A stretch of DNA of 64,000 nucleotides. Source: Halobellus sp. MBLA0158. GTDB taxonomy: Archaea; Halobacteriota; Halobacteria; Halobacteriales; Haloferacaceae. Below are positions 15,528 through 24,506 of the stretch, piece by piece. The position numbers and the translations under genes are program-made. Each line of letters begins with the position of its first letter. The stretch's first letter is position 1. The notes under the pieces are model-generated. The model saw nothing but the letters and a program-made list of their open reading frames with translations. It did no database searches and was not told the origin of the DNA. Location of the stretch: assembly GCF_041477585.1 (NCBI RefSeq), contig NZ_JBGNYA010000001.1, forward strand, positions 2,852,001-2,916,000, given 5' to 3'.

Positions 15528-15638
15528 CGTCGGGACTGCGTCGGGGACGCATAAAAGTGGTTCCGAAAGCGACACGGCCGGCGCGTTCCAGTCGCCCACT
15601 ACCTGGATTTTTCTCCCGCTTTCGCGTACGGACGAACG

Positions 15639-16961
15639 ATGTTCGGGACCAGCGGCATCCGCGGGCGCGTCGGGTCGGAAGTCACCGCCGAGTTGGCGCT
15701 CAGCGTCGGCCGGGCGCTCGCCTCGACGGGATACGAACGGGTCGTCGTCGGCCGCGACGTCCGCGAGAGCGGCCGGATGCTCGAACGCGCGCTCGTCGCG
15801 GGCGTGACCGAGTGCGGCGGCGACGCGATCGACGTCGGCGTCGAGCCGACGCCCACTATCGCCCGCTACGTGGGCGAGGTCGACGCGGACGCTGGCGTCG
15901 CGATCACGGCCTCGCACAATCCCCCCGAGGACAACGGGATCAAGCTCTGGTCGCCCAGCGGGCAGGCGTTCGACGAGAGGAAGAAGCGGGAGATCGCCGA
16001 AGCGGTCGAGAGGGAGGCGTTCGACCTCGCGGACTGGGACGGCGTCGGCGAGCGGACCGCCGCGAGCGACGCCCGTGAGCGCCACGCCGCAGTGCTCCGG
16101 GAGGCCCTGACCGACGCGCCCATCGACGAGCTCTCGGTCGTCGTCGACGTCGGCAACGGGACCGGCCGCGTCACGGCCGACGTCCTCGACGCCGTCGGCT
16201 GCGACATCGAGACGCTCAACGGCCAGCGCGACGGCGGCTTTCCGGGACGGCCGAGCGAGCCCACGGCGGAAAACTGCGCGACTGCGCGGGTGCTCGTCGA
16301 GTCGATCGACGCCGACCTCGGGATCCTCCACGACGGCGACGCCGACCGGATGCTGGCCGTCGACGAGGAGGGAGCCTTCGTCGGCGGCGACGCCCTGCTC
16401 GCGCTCTTCGGACGCCGGGAGGTCGGCGAGGGCGACCGCGTGGCCGTTCCGGTCGACACCTCCCTCGCGGTCGCCGACGCCGTCTCCGAACGGGGCGGCG
16501 ACGTCGTCTACACGCCCGTCGGCGACGTCTTCGTGGCCGAGCGCGCCGCCGAGTCGGGGGTCGTCTTCGGCGGCGAGCCGAGCGGCGCGTGGATCTGGCC
16601 CGACGAGACGCTCTGTCCGGACGGCCCGCTCGCGGCGTGTCGGCTCGCCGCCGTCGTCGCCGACGACGGACCGCTGTCGGCGCTCGTCGACGAACTTCCG
16701 CAGTATCCGATCCGCCGGGACGCCGTCCGCACCGAACGCAAGGGCGCGGTGATGGACCGAGTGCGGGGGATCGCCGACGAGGAGTACGCGGAGGTGCAGA
16801 CGCTCGACGGCGTCCGGATCGACACCGACCGGGGGTGGTTCCTCGTGCGCGCGAGCGGGACCGAACCGCTCGTCCGACTGACTGCCGAAGCCCGCGACGA
16901 AGACGACGCCGACGCGCTGTTCGCGGAAGCGAAGGAACTGGTCGAAAGAGCGTCCGACTGA
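15639..16961 (+). CDS. glmM: Phosphoglucosamine mutase-like phosphohexomutase
   Basis: Interconverts hexosamine-6-phosphate and hexosamine-1-phosphate on the way to UDP-GlcNAc. The 440-residue protein has the alpha-D-phosphohexomutase landmarks in order: MFGTSGIRGRVG, catalytic phosphoserine S92 in ITASHNPPEDNG, Mg loop HDGDADRM, sugar loop GGEPSGAWIW and phosphate loop VRASGTEPLVR. Phosphomannomutase activity is a possible alternative, but the position directly before glmU with glmS downstream favours GlmM. Confidence 0.9.
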   Translation: MFGTSGIRGRVGSEVTAELALSVGRALASTGYERVVVGRDVRESGRMLERALVAGVTECGGDAIDVGVEPTPTIARYVGEVDADAGVAITASHNPPEDNGIKLWSPSGQAFDERKKREIAEAVEREAFDLADWDGVGERTAASDARERHAAVLREALTDAPIDELSVVVDVGNGTGRVTADVLDAVGCDIETLNGQRDGGFPGRPSEPTAENCATARVLVESIDADLGILHDGDADRMLAVDEEGAFVGGDALLALFGRREVGEGDRVAVPVDTSLAVADAVSERGGDVVYTPVGDVFVAERAAESGVVFGGEPSGAWIWPDETLCPDGPLAACRLAAVVADDGPLSALVDELPQYPIRRDAVRTERKGAVMDRVRGIADEEYAEVQTLDGVRIDTDRGWFLVRASGTEPLVRLTAEARDEDDADALFAEAKELVERASD

Positions 16962-17022
16962 GGCGGAGGCCACGCACCGACCGCAGTGACTATGGCCCGC
17001 CGGGGAGTCGACCCGATACAGC

Positions 17023-18225
17023 ATGTACGGAGTCGTACTCGCGGCCGGACAGGGAACGCGAATGCGGCCGCTGACGGACGACAGACCCAAGCCGCTGCTC
17101 CCGGCGGCCGGCCGACCGCTCCTCGAACACGTCTTCGACGCCTGCGCCGACGTCGTCGAGGAGTTCGTCGTCGTGGTCGGCTACCGGGGCGAGGACGTGA
17201 GCGACGCGCTCGGAGCCGAGTATCGGGGGATTCCGATCAGCTACGTCGACCAGGAGAACCCGAGGGGGACGGCGCACGCCATCGCGCAGGCCCGCTCTGT
17301 CGTCGACGATCGCTTCGTCGTCCTCAACGGGGACGTCCTCGTCGACCCCGGGCTCGCCGAGGCGCTCGCCGCCGCCGACGGATACGCCATCGCGACGACT
17401 GCGGTGTCGGACCCGAGTTCGTACGGCGTCGTCTCGGTCGGCGCCGACGGCGACCTGGAAGCCATCGTCGAGAAACCGTCGGAGCCGCCGACGAACCTCG
17501 CGAACGTCGGCTGTTACGCCTTCGAGCCGGAGGTGTTCGAGTACATCGACCGGACGGGAGAGAGCGAGCGCGGCGAGTACGAGATCACGGAGACGCTGGA
17601 GTTGCTGCTGGCGGACGACCGCGAGATCTCCGTCGTGGAGTACGACGGCCGCTGGCTCGACGTGGGGCGACCCTGGGAGCTGCTGCGGGCGAACGAACTC
17701 CTTTTGGAGGACATCGAGTGCGAGATCGACGGAGACGTCGCAGCCGGCGCGACCGTCGACGGCGACGTCGTCGTCGAGGAAGGGGCGACAGTTCGCGACG
17801 GTGTGACCATCGAGGGCCCCGCGGTCGTGAAATCCGGCGCCGAAGTGGGCCCGAACGCGTACGTCCGCGAGGCGACGGTCGTCGGCCCGAATGGAAAAAT
17901 CGGACACGGCGTCGAAGTCAAGAACTCGATTCTGATGGAAGACGCGGCGGTCCCGCATCTGTCGTACGTCGGCGACTCGGTCCTCGGACGGGACGTGAAC
18001 CTCGGCGCCGGAACGAAGGTGGCGAACCTGCGCCACGACGATACCTCGGTGAAGATGACCGTGAAGGGCGAACGCGTGGACACGGGTCGGCGGAAGCTGG
18101 GCGTCGTGCTCGGCGACCGGGCGAAGACGGGCATCAACACGAGTCTGAACGCGGGCGTGAAACTGGCGTCGGGAGCGACGACCACGCCCGGTGAAGTGGT
18201 GGTCCGGGACGTCGAATCCGAGTAA
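17023..18225 (+). CDS. glmU: Bifunctional GlcN-1-P acetyltransferase / GlcNAc-1-P uridylyltransferase (archaeal GlmU)
   Basis: A 400-residue two-domain enzyme. The N-terminal nucleotidyltransferase has VVLAAGQGTRMRPLTDDRPKPLLP, FVVLNGDVLVD and the EKPSEPPTNLANVG region. The C-terminal left-handed beta-helix shows hexapeptide repeats (GDVAAGATVDGDVVVEEGATV) and ends with the acetyltransferase signature YVGDSVLGRDVNLGAGTKVANLRHDDTSVKM. It makes UDP-GlcNAc from the GlmM product. It follows glmM by 61 bases on the same strand. A shorter paralogue lies at 20300. Confidence 0.9.
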   Translation: MYGVVLAAGQGTRMRPLTDDRPKPLLPAAGRPLLEHVFDACADVVEEFVVVVGYRGEDVSDALGAEYRGIPISYVDQENPRGTAHAIAQARSVVDDRFVVLNGDVLVDPGLAEALAAADGYAIATTAVSDPSSYGVVSVGADGDLEAIVEKPSEPPTNLANVGCYAFEPEVFEYIDRTGESERGEYEITETLELLLADDREISVVEYDGRWLDVGRPWELLRANELLLEDIECEIDGDVAAGATVDGDVVVEEGATVRDGVTIEGPAVVKSGAEVGPNAYVREATVVGPNGKIGHGVEVKNSILMEDAAVPHLSYVGDSVLGRDVNLGAGTKVANLRHDDTSVKMTVKGERVDTGRRKLGVVLGDRAKTGINTSLNAGVKLASGATTTPGEVVVRDVESE

Positions 18226-18283
18226 ACGGCGTCGATCGGAGGCAGGCAACGATACGATCGAGCGTCCGTCGAAGGACCGAACT

Positions 18284-18295
18284 ACAAAGTATTTC
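18284..18295 (+). promoter_or_regulatory. TATA-like element of the AglG-like gene
   Basis: ACAAAGTATTTC is centred about 30 bases before the ATG at 18320, the spacing of haloarchaeal leaderless promoters. It suggests this gene has its own start of transcription rather than relying on glmU. Confidence 0.5.
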
Positions 18296-18319
18296 ACGGA
18301 CAGTCGGCATTTTCCGCCG

Positions 18320-19234
18320 ATGCGCGTCTCCGTCGTCATCTGTGCGTACGATCCCGATCTCTACGGCCACCTTCGCGACGCGGTCGAGAGCGTGCTTGAG
18401 CAGAGCTACGACGACGTCGAGGCAGTCGTCGTCGTCGACGGGAGCGAGACGCTACACCGGCGCGTCCGCGACGACTACGGCGACGTCGAGGGAGTTCGAA
18501 TCCACCGCAACGAGACGAACCTCGGCCTCTCGCGGAGCCGAAACGCCGGAATCGAAGAGAGCACCGGAGACGTGATCGCGTTTCTCGACGACGACGCAGT
18601 CGCTCGACCGGACTGGGTCGAGAAGCTCGTTGAGACCTACGAGCGACGGGACGCGATGGCGGCGGGCGGCCGGATGGCGCCGCAGTGGGTCGCGGGCGAA
18701 CCGACGTTCCTCCCGCCGGAGTTCTACTGGCTCGTCGGGGTGACACACCGCGGATTCCCCGAAGAGGAGTGCGAGGTCCGGAACACCTTCGGATCGAACA
18801 TCTCCTTCAAGCGGGAGGTGTTCGAGGAGATCGGCGGCTTCGAGTCCGAGCTCGGCCGCCACGGCGACAGGCAGATCCAGGGCGAGGAGACGGAGCTGTC
18901 CGCGCGGATGCACGACGCCTTCGGCGAACGCGTCTGGTACAATCCCGACGCAGTCGTCGAGCACAAAGTATTCGACTTCCGGACAGACCCGAAGTGGCTC
19001 GTAACGCGGGCGTTCTGGCAGGGATACTCCAAGCGCGCCCTGGACGAACTCATCGACGATTCGGGCGGCGAAGAGGGTGCCTTCCTCTCCCAGTTGCTGT
19101 TTCACGGACTCCCGGGCTACGCGTACGGAGCCGTCGTCCGCAAGTCGAGCCAGGCCGCGAAACGGGGACTGTTCGCACTCGTTCTGACCGCGGCCGTCGG
19201 ATTCGGATTCCTCTACGCGGTCGCGTCGGGATAG
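18320..19234 (+). CDS. GT2 glycosyltransferase, AglG-like (Dol-P-linked hexuronate transferase)
   Basis: A 304-residue GT2 enzyme. SVVICAYDPDLYGHLRDAVESVLEQSYDDVE and VVVVDGSETLHRRVR form the nucleotide-binding half, ETNLGLSRSRNAGI and IAFLDDDAVARPDW the metal site. NTFGSNISFKREVFEEIGGF and GEETELSARM complete the acceptor region. One C-terminal hydrophobic segment (residues about 283-300) anchors it to the membrane. Haloferax AglG, which adds the second sugar (glucuronic acid) to the Dol-P glycan, shares this layout, so that role is likely but donor specificity is inferred. Confidence 0.82.
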   Translation: MRVSVVICAYDPDLYGHLRDAVESVLEQSYDDVEAVVVVDGSETLHRRVRDDYGDVEGVRIHRNETNLGLSRSRNAGIEESTGDVIAFLDDDAVARPDWVEKLVETYERRDAMAAGGRMAPQWVAGEPTFLPPEFYWLVGVTHRGFPEEECEVRNTFGSNISFKREVFEEIGGFESELGRHGDRQIQGEETELSARMHDAFGERVWYNPDAVVEHKVFDFRTDPKWLVTRAFWQGYSKRALDELIDDSGGEEGAFLSQLLFHGLPGYAYGAVVRKSSQAAKRGLFALVLTAAVGFGFLYAVASG

Positions 19235-19282
19235 CGAACCACGTCCCGAAGGAGGTATGTCCCCCAGTCGAGAATTTCGGGT

Positions 19283-20242
19283 ATGCTCACCGATCGGCGC
19301 GTCGCCGTGACCGGTGCCGGCGGCTACATCGGCTCGCGGGTCGTCTCCGAACTGCTGGACGCCGGCGCCGAGGTCGTCGCGATCGACGACCTGTCGGGCC
19401 ATCAGGTCGCCGAGTTTCCAGAGTCCGAGTTCGTGGAGTGCGACATCCGCGACGCCGATCGGCTCCGGCGCACGCTCTCGGATGTCGACGCCGTCTGCCA
19501 TCTGGCGGCGATCAGCGGCATCCCCGACTGTGAGTCCGATCCGGACCGCGCGTTCGAGGTCAACGTCCAAGGGACCGAGAACATCGCGTGGTACTGTCGA
19601 AGGGAGGAGATTCCGCTGGCGTTTGCGTCGAGTATGGCCGTTATCGGCGAACCGGTCGACTTTCCGATCGATGCGGGGCATCCCCGTGATCCCGTGAGCC
19701 TCTACGGACTGACGAAGAAACTGAACGAGGACGATATTCACGACCTCGCTGCCGACGCCTTCCCGGCTCATCTCTTTCTCACGGCCAACCTCTACGGGAC
19801 CCACGAGTTCGCGGGGACCACGGTCGGCAAGGAGACGGTGATCAACATCTTCGTCCGTCGGGCGCGGGAGTCGAAGCCATTGGAAATCCACCGTCCCGGA
19901 ACACAGACGTTCGATTTCATCCACGTGAACGACGTCGCCCGCGCGTATCGCCGCTCGTTGGACACACTGATTGAAAGCGAGGATGCCGAAATTGGAGCGA
20001 CCGACATCCCACTCGCGAGCGGCGAGCAGTTGAACGTCATCGACGTGGCCGAGACCGTCCAGCGCGTCTGTCTGGAAGAGCGCGGCTACGAACCGGAGAT
20101 CGAACTCGTCGAGGATCCCCGAGACAGCCAGCCCACGGGACCGGATTTCCCCGTCGACACGGCGACCGCACGCGATCGGCTCGGATTCGAGACGGAGTAC
20201 ACGGTCGAAGGGACAGTTCGAGAGATGCTCGGACCGAATTGA
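19283..20242 (+). CDS. NAD-dependent epimerase/dehydratase (extended SDR)
   Basis: A 319-residue nucleotide-sugar enzyme. The NAD site is VAVTGAGGYIGSRVV and CHLAAISGIPDCE; the catalytic region has FASSMAVIG and YGLTKK (Tyr/Lys pair). FDFIHVNDVARAY is the usual epimerase-dehydratase C-terminal motif. The substrate is probably a UDP- or dTDP-hexose, because nucleotidyltransferase genes lie on both sides. Epimerase and dehydratase cannot be separated by eye. Confidence 0.82.
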   Translation: MLTDRRVAVTGAGGYIGSRVVSELLDAGAEVVAIDDLSGHQVAEFPESEFVECDIRDADRLRRTLSDVDAVCHLAAISGIPDCESDPDRAFEVNVQGTENIAWYCRREEIPLAFASSMAVIGEPVDFPIDAGHPRDPVSLYGLTKKLNEDDIHDLAADAFPAHLFLTANLYGTHEFAGTTVGKETVINIFVRRARESKPLEIHRPGTQTFDFIHVNDVARAYRRSLDTLIESEDAEIGATDIPLASGEQLNVIDVAETVQRVCLEERGYEPEIELVEDPRDSQPTGPDFPVDTATARDRLGFETEYTVEGTVREMLGPN

Positions 20243-20261
20243 TCTCTCACGAACGTTCGAC

Positions 20262-20271
20262 ACAAAATATT
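20262..20271 (+). promoter_or_regulatory. TATA-like element before the second nucleotidyltransferase
   Basis: ACAAAATATT stands 29 bases before the ATG at 20300, in the short gap after the SDR gene. It could start a transcript covering the nucleotidyltransferase and glmS. Confidence 0.45.
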
Positions 20272-20299
20272 GAACACCGTCCACCGCGAGGAAGTCAGT

Positions 20300-21472
20300 A
20301 TGAAGGCAGTCGTACTCGCGGCCGGCGAGGGAACGCGGCTCAGGCCGCTGACCCGGACGCGGCCGAAGCCGATGCTTCCGATCTCGAATCGGCCGCTCCT
20401 CGAACACGTCCTGGAGGCCGCCCGCGACGCCGGCATCGACGAGTTCGTCTTCGTCGTCGGCTACAAGCGCGAGCGCATCCAGAGCTACTTCGGCGACGGC
20501 GACGACTGGGGCGTCGACATCGAGTACGCCGTCCAGGAGACCCAACTCGGGACCGGCCACGCGCTGTTGCAAGCCGAATCAGCGATCGAGGGGGACTTCA
20601 TCGCGCTCAACGGCGACCGGATCGTCGAACCGAGCGCGATCTCCGCCGTGATGGACGCGCGGCGTGAGAGCCGCGACCCCGTGATGGCCGTGACGCGACA
20701 CCCCAGACCCGAAAACTACGGCGTCGTCGAACTCGACGGCCGAACGGTTCGGTCGATCGAGGAGAAACCGCCTGCGTACACGGTCACGACCGATTACATC
20801 AACGCAGGCGTCTACGGTCTGGGCGAAGCGATCTTCGACGACCTCCGCGCCGCCGAGGCGGAGGGAGAACTGGCGGTTACGGCGGTGCTCCGCGAATACC
20901 GCGACGGGCTCCGGGCCGTGCCCTTCGACGGGCTCTGGCTCGACGTCTCGTACCACTGGGACATCCTTTCGGTGAACAATCGGGTGCTCGATCGATCCGG
21001 CGGAAGCGACTCCGCTCGCGATGTGTCGTCGACCGCAGCCGTCCACGAGCGGGCGACGGTCGTCGACCGGACCTCGCTCGGCTCGGACGTCCGCGTCAGA
21101 CCGGGCGCGACGGTGTTACCGGGGACGTCGCTCGGCGACAACGTAGAGGTCGGATCGAACGCGGTCGTCGCCAACGCGGTCGTGTTCGCGGACGCGACGA
21201 TCGGCGACGGCGCGGTCGTCCGCGACTGCGTCGTCGGCGAGAACGCTTCAATCGGCCCGAACACGACGGTCGAGGGCGGCGAGGCAGACGTCGTAGTTGG
21301 CAGCGACATCCACGAAGACGTCCGGCTCGGCGGCGTCGTCGGCGACAACGGATCCGTCGGCGGCGGCGTCACGCTCTCGCCCGGGACCGTTCTCGGGAAT
21401 CACACGACGGTCGAAGCAGGGTGCGACGTGAGCGGCCGCATCGAGACCGGCGCGATCGTCCGGAGGGGATAG
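20300..21472 (+). CDS. Sugar-1-phosphate nucleotidylyltransferase with beta-helix domain (AglF/GlmU paralogue)
   Basis: A 390-residue enzyme related to GlmU at 17023. The N-terminal domain has VVLAAGEGTRLRPLTRTRPKPMLP, FIALNGDRIVEP and IEEKPPAYTVTTDYINAGVYGL. The C-terminal hexapeptide repeats run from about residue 250 (SLGSDVRVRPGATVLPGTSLGDNVEVG), but the acetyltransferase signature seen in GlmU (GAGTKVANLRHDDT) is absent. It is thus probably a pure uridylyl- or thymidylyltransferase, as Haloferax AglF is. The stop lies 1 base before the glmS start. Confidence 0.82.
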   Translation: MKAVVLAAGEGTRLRPLTRTRPKPMLPISNRPLLEHVLEAARDAGIDEFVFVVGYKRERIQSYFGDGDDWGVDIEYAVQETQLGTGHALLQAESAIEGDFIALNGDRIVEPSAISAVMDARRESRDPVMAVTRHPRPENYGVVELDGRTVRSIEEKPPAYTVTTDYINAGVYGLGEAIFDDLRAAEAEGELAVTAVLREYRDGLRAVPFDGLWLDVSYHWDILSVNNRVLDRSGGSDSARDVSSTAAVHERATVVDRTSLGSDVRVRPGATVLPGTSLGDNVEVGSNAVVANAVVFADATIGDGAVVRDCVVGENASIGPNTTVEGGEADVVVGSDIHEDVRLGGVVGDNGSVGGGVTLSPGTVLGNHTTVEAGCDVSGRIETGAIVRRG

Positions 21473-21473
21473 T

Positions 21474-23288
21474 ATGTGTGGGATCATCGGCTACGTCGGC
21501 CACGACGACGCGCTTCCGATCCTCAGGAAGGGCCTCTCGAATCTCGAATACCGCGGCTACGACTCCGCGGGGATCGCCCTCGGCGGCGATCGCTTGAACG
21601 TCTACAAGAAGAAGGGCGAACTGTCAGCGCTGGAGGCAGTTCTCCCCGAGAGCTCGACTGCGACGACCGGGATCGGCCACACGCGCTGGTCGACGCACGG
21701 CGAGCCGACCGACGCGAACGCGCACCCGCACACGGACGAGTCAGGCGACGTCGCGGTCGTCCACAACGGGATCATCGAGAACTACGACGCGCTGCGCGCG
21801 GAGTTGGAGTCGCGCGGCCACGAGTTCACGAGCGACACCGACACCGAGGTCGTCCCGCACCTCGTCGAGGAGGAACTGGCGTCCGACCGCGATCTCGTCG
21901 ACGTCGTGTCGAGCGTCGTCGACCGATTGGAGGGTAACTACGCGCTCGGCGTCGTGGTCGCGGGGCGCGACGGCATCGTCGCCACCCGGAGCGGAAATCC
22001 GCTGGTCCTCGGGGTCGCCGACCACGGGACGTTCCTCGCGAGCGACGTGCCGGCGTTCGTCGAACACACGCGGCAGGTGAGCTATCCCGAGGAAGGAGAC
22101 ATCATCCACCTCACTGAAGACGGGGCGACGACCTACGCCGACGGGAAAGAGGTCTCCCGGGAGGTACAGGAAGTCGACTGGGACCCCGAAGCGGCCGAAA
22201 AGGGCGGCTACGAGCACTACATGCTCAAGGAGATCCACGAGCAGCCCACGGCGCTCCGGCAGGCGATTTCCGGCCGAATCGACGAGATGAAAGGTCAAGT
22301 CGATCTGGAACTCGATCTCCCCGCGGAATACCTGAATTCGCTGGAGGAGGTCCAGTTCATCGCCTGCGGGACGTCGTATCACGCGGGGCTCTATGCTGCA
22401 AAACTGTTCGAGGAGTACGCCGACGTGCGGGCCTCCGCGGAGATCGCCTCGGAGTACGAGTTTACTGGTGGGCGCGACCCGTGGCGGACGCTCGTCGTGG
22501 CCGTGACTCAAAGCGGCGAGACGGCAGACACGCTGTCAGCGCTCAAGCGAGCGAAGCGCGCCGGCGCACGGACCCTCGCAGTGACGAACACGCTGGGAAG
22601 CACGGTGACGCGGGAGGTCGACGATACGGTGTTCATCCGCGCCGGCCCGGAGATCGGCGTCGCAGCGACGAAGACGTTCTGTTCACAGGTGGCGACGCTG
22701 GCGTTGGTAGCGGTTCACGTGAGTCGAAAGCGAGGGACGATATCTTCGGCCGAGGCTCAGGAGTTGCTGTCGGATCTCCGCGGGCTTCCGGGTGCTGTCC
22801 AGCAGGTGCTGGATGCCGAAGGGCAGGTCCGGCTGGCGGCCGAGGAGCACGGCGACGGCGATGCGTTCTTCTTCATCGGACGACGGCTGGGTGCGCCCGT
22901 CGCGCTGGAGGGGGCACTGAAACTGAAGGAGATCTCTTACGATCACGCCGAGGGGTTCCCCGCGGGGGAGTTGAAGCACGGACCGCTGGCGCTTGTGACG
23001 TCGGAGACGCCCGTGTTGGCCGTGCTGACCGAGGGTGCGAAGGCCCGCGAGACGCTTAATAACGTGAAGGAAGTGGAGTCGCGGGGCGCGCCCGTGATCG
23101 GGTGTGCCTCTGACGTGGTCGACGCGGAGAAGTTCGTCGACAAGGTGTTTACGGTTCCGGAGCTAGGGGAACTGGAGCCGCTCGTGGCGAACGTGTACTT
23201 CCAGCTGTTCAGTTACTACGTGGCGAACCAGAAGGGGCGGTCGATCGACAAGCCGCGGAATCTGGCGAAGAGTGTGACGGTGGAGTAG
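21474..23288 (+). CDS. glmS: Glutamine--fructose-6-phosphate aminotransferase (isomerizing)
   Basis: Makes glucosamine-6-phosphate from fructose-6-phosphate and glutamine, the entry to UDP-GlcNAc. The 604-residue protein begins with MCGIIGYVG, where Cys2 is the glutaminase nucleophile, followed by HTRWSTHGEPTDANAHPH. Two SIS domains follow: IACGTSYHAGLYAAKLFEE with TQSGETADTLSALKRAK, then FIGRRLGAPVALEGALKLKEISYDHAEGF. It ends SIDKPRNLAKSVTVE with the usual catalytic Lys. It sits 1 base after the nucleotidyltransferase gene, so the two are co-transcribed. GC content begins to drop just downstream. Confidence 0.95.
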   Translation: MCGIIGYVGHDDALPILRKGLSNLEYRGYDSAGIALGGDRLNVYKKKGELSALEAVLPESSTATTGIGHTRWSTHGEPTDANAHPHTDESGDVAVVHNGIIENYDALRAELESRGHEFTSDTDTEVVPHLVEEELASDRDLVDVVSSVVDRLEGNYALGVVVAGRDGIVATRSGNPLVLGVADHGTFLASDVPAFVEHTRQVSYPEEGDIIHLTEDGATTYADGKEVSREVQEVDWDPEAAEKGGYEHYMLKEIHEQPTALRQAISGRIDEMKGQVDLELDLPAEYLNSLEEVQFIACGTSYHAGLYAAKLFEEYADVRASAEIASEYEFTGGRDPWRTLVVAVTQSGETADTLSALKRAKRAGARTLAVTNTLGSTVTREVDDTVFIRAGPEIGVAATKTFCSQVATLALVAVHVSRKRGTISSAEAQELLSDLRGLPGAVQQVLDAEGQVRLAAEEHGDGDAFFFIGRRLGAPVALEGALKLKEISYDHAEGFPAGELKHGPLALVTSETPVLAVLTEGAKARETLNNVKEVESRGAPVIGCASDVVDAEKFVDKVFTVPELGELEPLVANVYFQLFSYYVANQKGRSIDKPRNLAKSVTVE

Positions 23289-23350
23289 AGAGACCACGTA
23301 CTCGTTCGGTCTCGTTACTTCTATATTCCATTCTTAAGAGACGTCAACAT

Positions 23351-24502
23351 ATGCCTCGGAGGGGAGTTTGTGTCGTCACGCATCCGTTGAGTTCAGCCGG
23401 AGAGAACGCGACACGAACGCTACTGGATATTCTCGCTGCAATTGGTCCGGTCAGCTTGGTTACTGCCGACCTCCCCGAAGAGTCGTCGATCCGGGACCAC
23501 CGAGAGGTGATAGAACTAACTCAAAAAGGGGCCGGCGACCACGTGCTCGTCGCAGCGTTCCGATTCCTCCTGAATCAGATTCGGATGTGTCTCGTGCTCC
23601 GGAGGCGTCCGGAATCCGTTGTACTGTTCTTCGGTGCAACGTCTTATCTCATACCGATCCTGTATGCCCGGATGTCCGGAAAAACAGTCTTGGTCGAGCC
23701 CCGTGGGGACGTTCCCCTGACACTACGACTCAACTGGGAGCAGCGAATGCCGTCGCCAATGGCTCGGGGACTGGCAAAATGTGTGGGTTTACTTGAGTCA
23801 GCAGGGTTCGCTGCTGCTCACCGCGTCGTGACGTATACCCCGAATATGGCGAGAGAACTTGGTTCAGATCCGGAATCCGATCGAGTATGTCCACACGGCG
23901 CACGCTACGTCGACACCGAGCACTTCTCTATACAGAAGCCTTTCTCAGAGCGCGACAACATCATCGGCTTCGTCGGCCGCCTCGACGAAGAAAAGGGGAT
24001 CCGTGAATTAGCTGAGGTCACCAAGCGGCTTCCCGACAACGTGGCATTTCGGTTCATCGGCGATGGTCCCCTCTACGACTGGCTTGCGACTGAACTGTCT
24101 CGTGAGATCGACGACGGGATCGCCGAACTCGCCGGGTGGGTCGATCACGAGGATATTCCTGTGGAGTTGAATCGGATGAAACTCCTCGTGATGCCCTCAC
24201 ATCCGACTGAGGGGTTGCCGACGACGATTCTGGAATCGCTCGCGTGTGGAACGCCGGTCTACGCGACGCCTGTGTCTGGCGTCCCAGATGTCGTCAAAGA
24301 AGGCGAAACGGGATTTCTGATGCGCGAACGTGAAGCCGAGACGATAGCGGACGATATTGAGGAGATTATGTCGGCCGAGCGTGATCTCGAAGCCATCAGC
24401 GAACGGGGGCGCGCGTTGATCGAAGACGAATACAGCTTCGAGGCGGCGCAGAAACGCTATCGTGAGTTGCTATCGGACATAGAATCGAACGAGAAAAAAT
24501 GA
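23351..24502 (+). CDS. GT4 family glycosyltransferase
   Basis: A 383-residue GT-B enzyme and the first gene of the lower-GC cassette. The C-terminal half carries the GT4 signature: NIIGFVGRLDEEKGIRELAEV, IGDGPLYDWL and the donor loop EGLPTTILESLACGTPVYATPVSGVPDVV. A hydrophobic patch near residues 95-110 may lie against the membrane. It ends exactly at the left border of the insertion sequence, so its last residues (SNEKK) may have been altered by that insertion. Sugar and acceptor are unknown. Confidence 0.85.
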   Translation: MPRRGVCVVTHPLSSAGENATRTLLDILAAIGPVSLVTADLPEESSIRDHREVIELTQKGAGDHVLVAAFRFLLNQIRMCLVLRRRPESVVLFFGATSYLIPILYARMSGKTVLVEPRGDVPLTLRLNWEQRMPSPMARGLAKCVGLLESAGFAAAHRVVTYTPNMARELGSDPESDRVCPHGARYVDTEHFSIQKPFSERDNIIGFVGRLDEEKGIRELAEVTKRLPDNVAFRFIGDGPLYDWLATELSREIDDGIAELAGWVDHEDIPVELNRMKLLVMPSHPTEGLPTTILESLACGTPVYATPVSGVPDVVKEGETGFLMREREAETIADDIEEIMSAERDLEAISERGRALIEDEYSFEAAQKRYRELLSDIESNEKK

Positions 24503-24506
24503 GGGA

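Noticed and set aside
16990-18339. Minus-strand frame of 449 codons across glmU
   Set aside because: Shadow of glmU, which has clear domain motifs on the plus strand.
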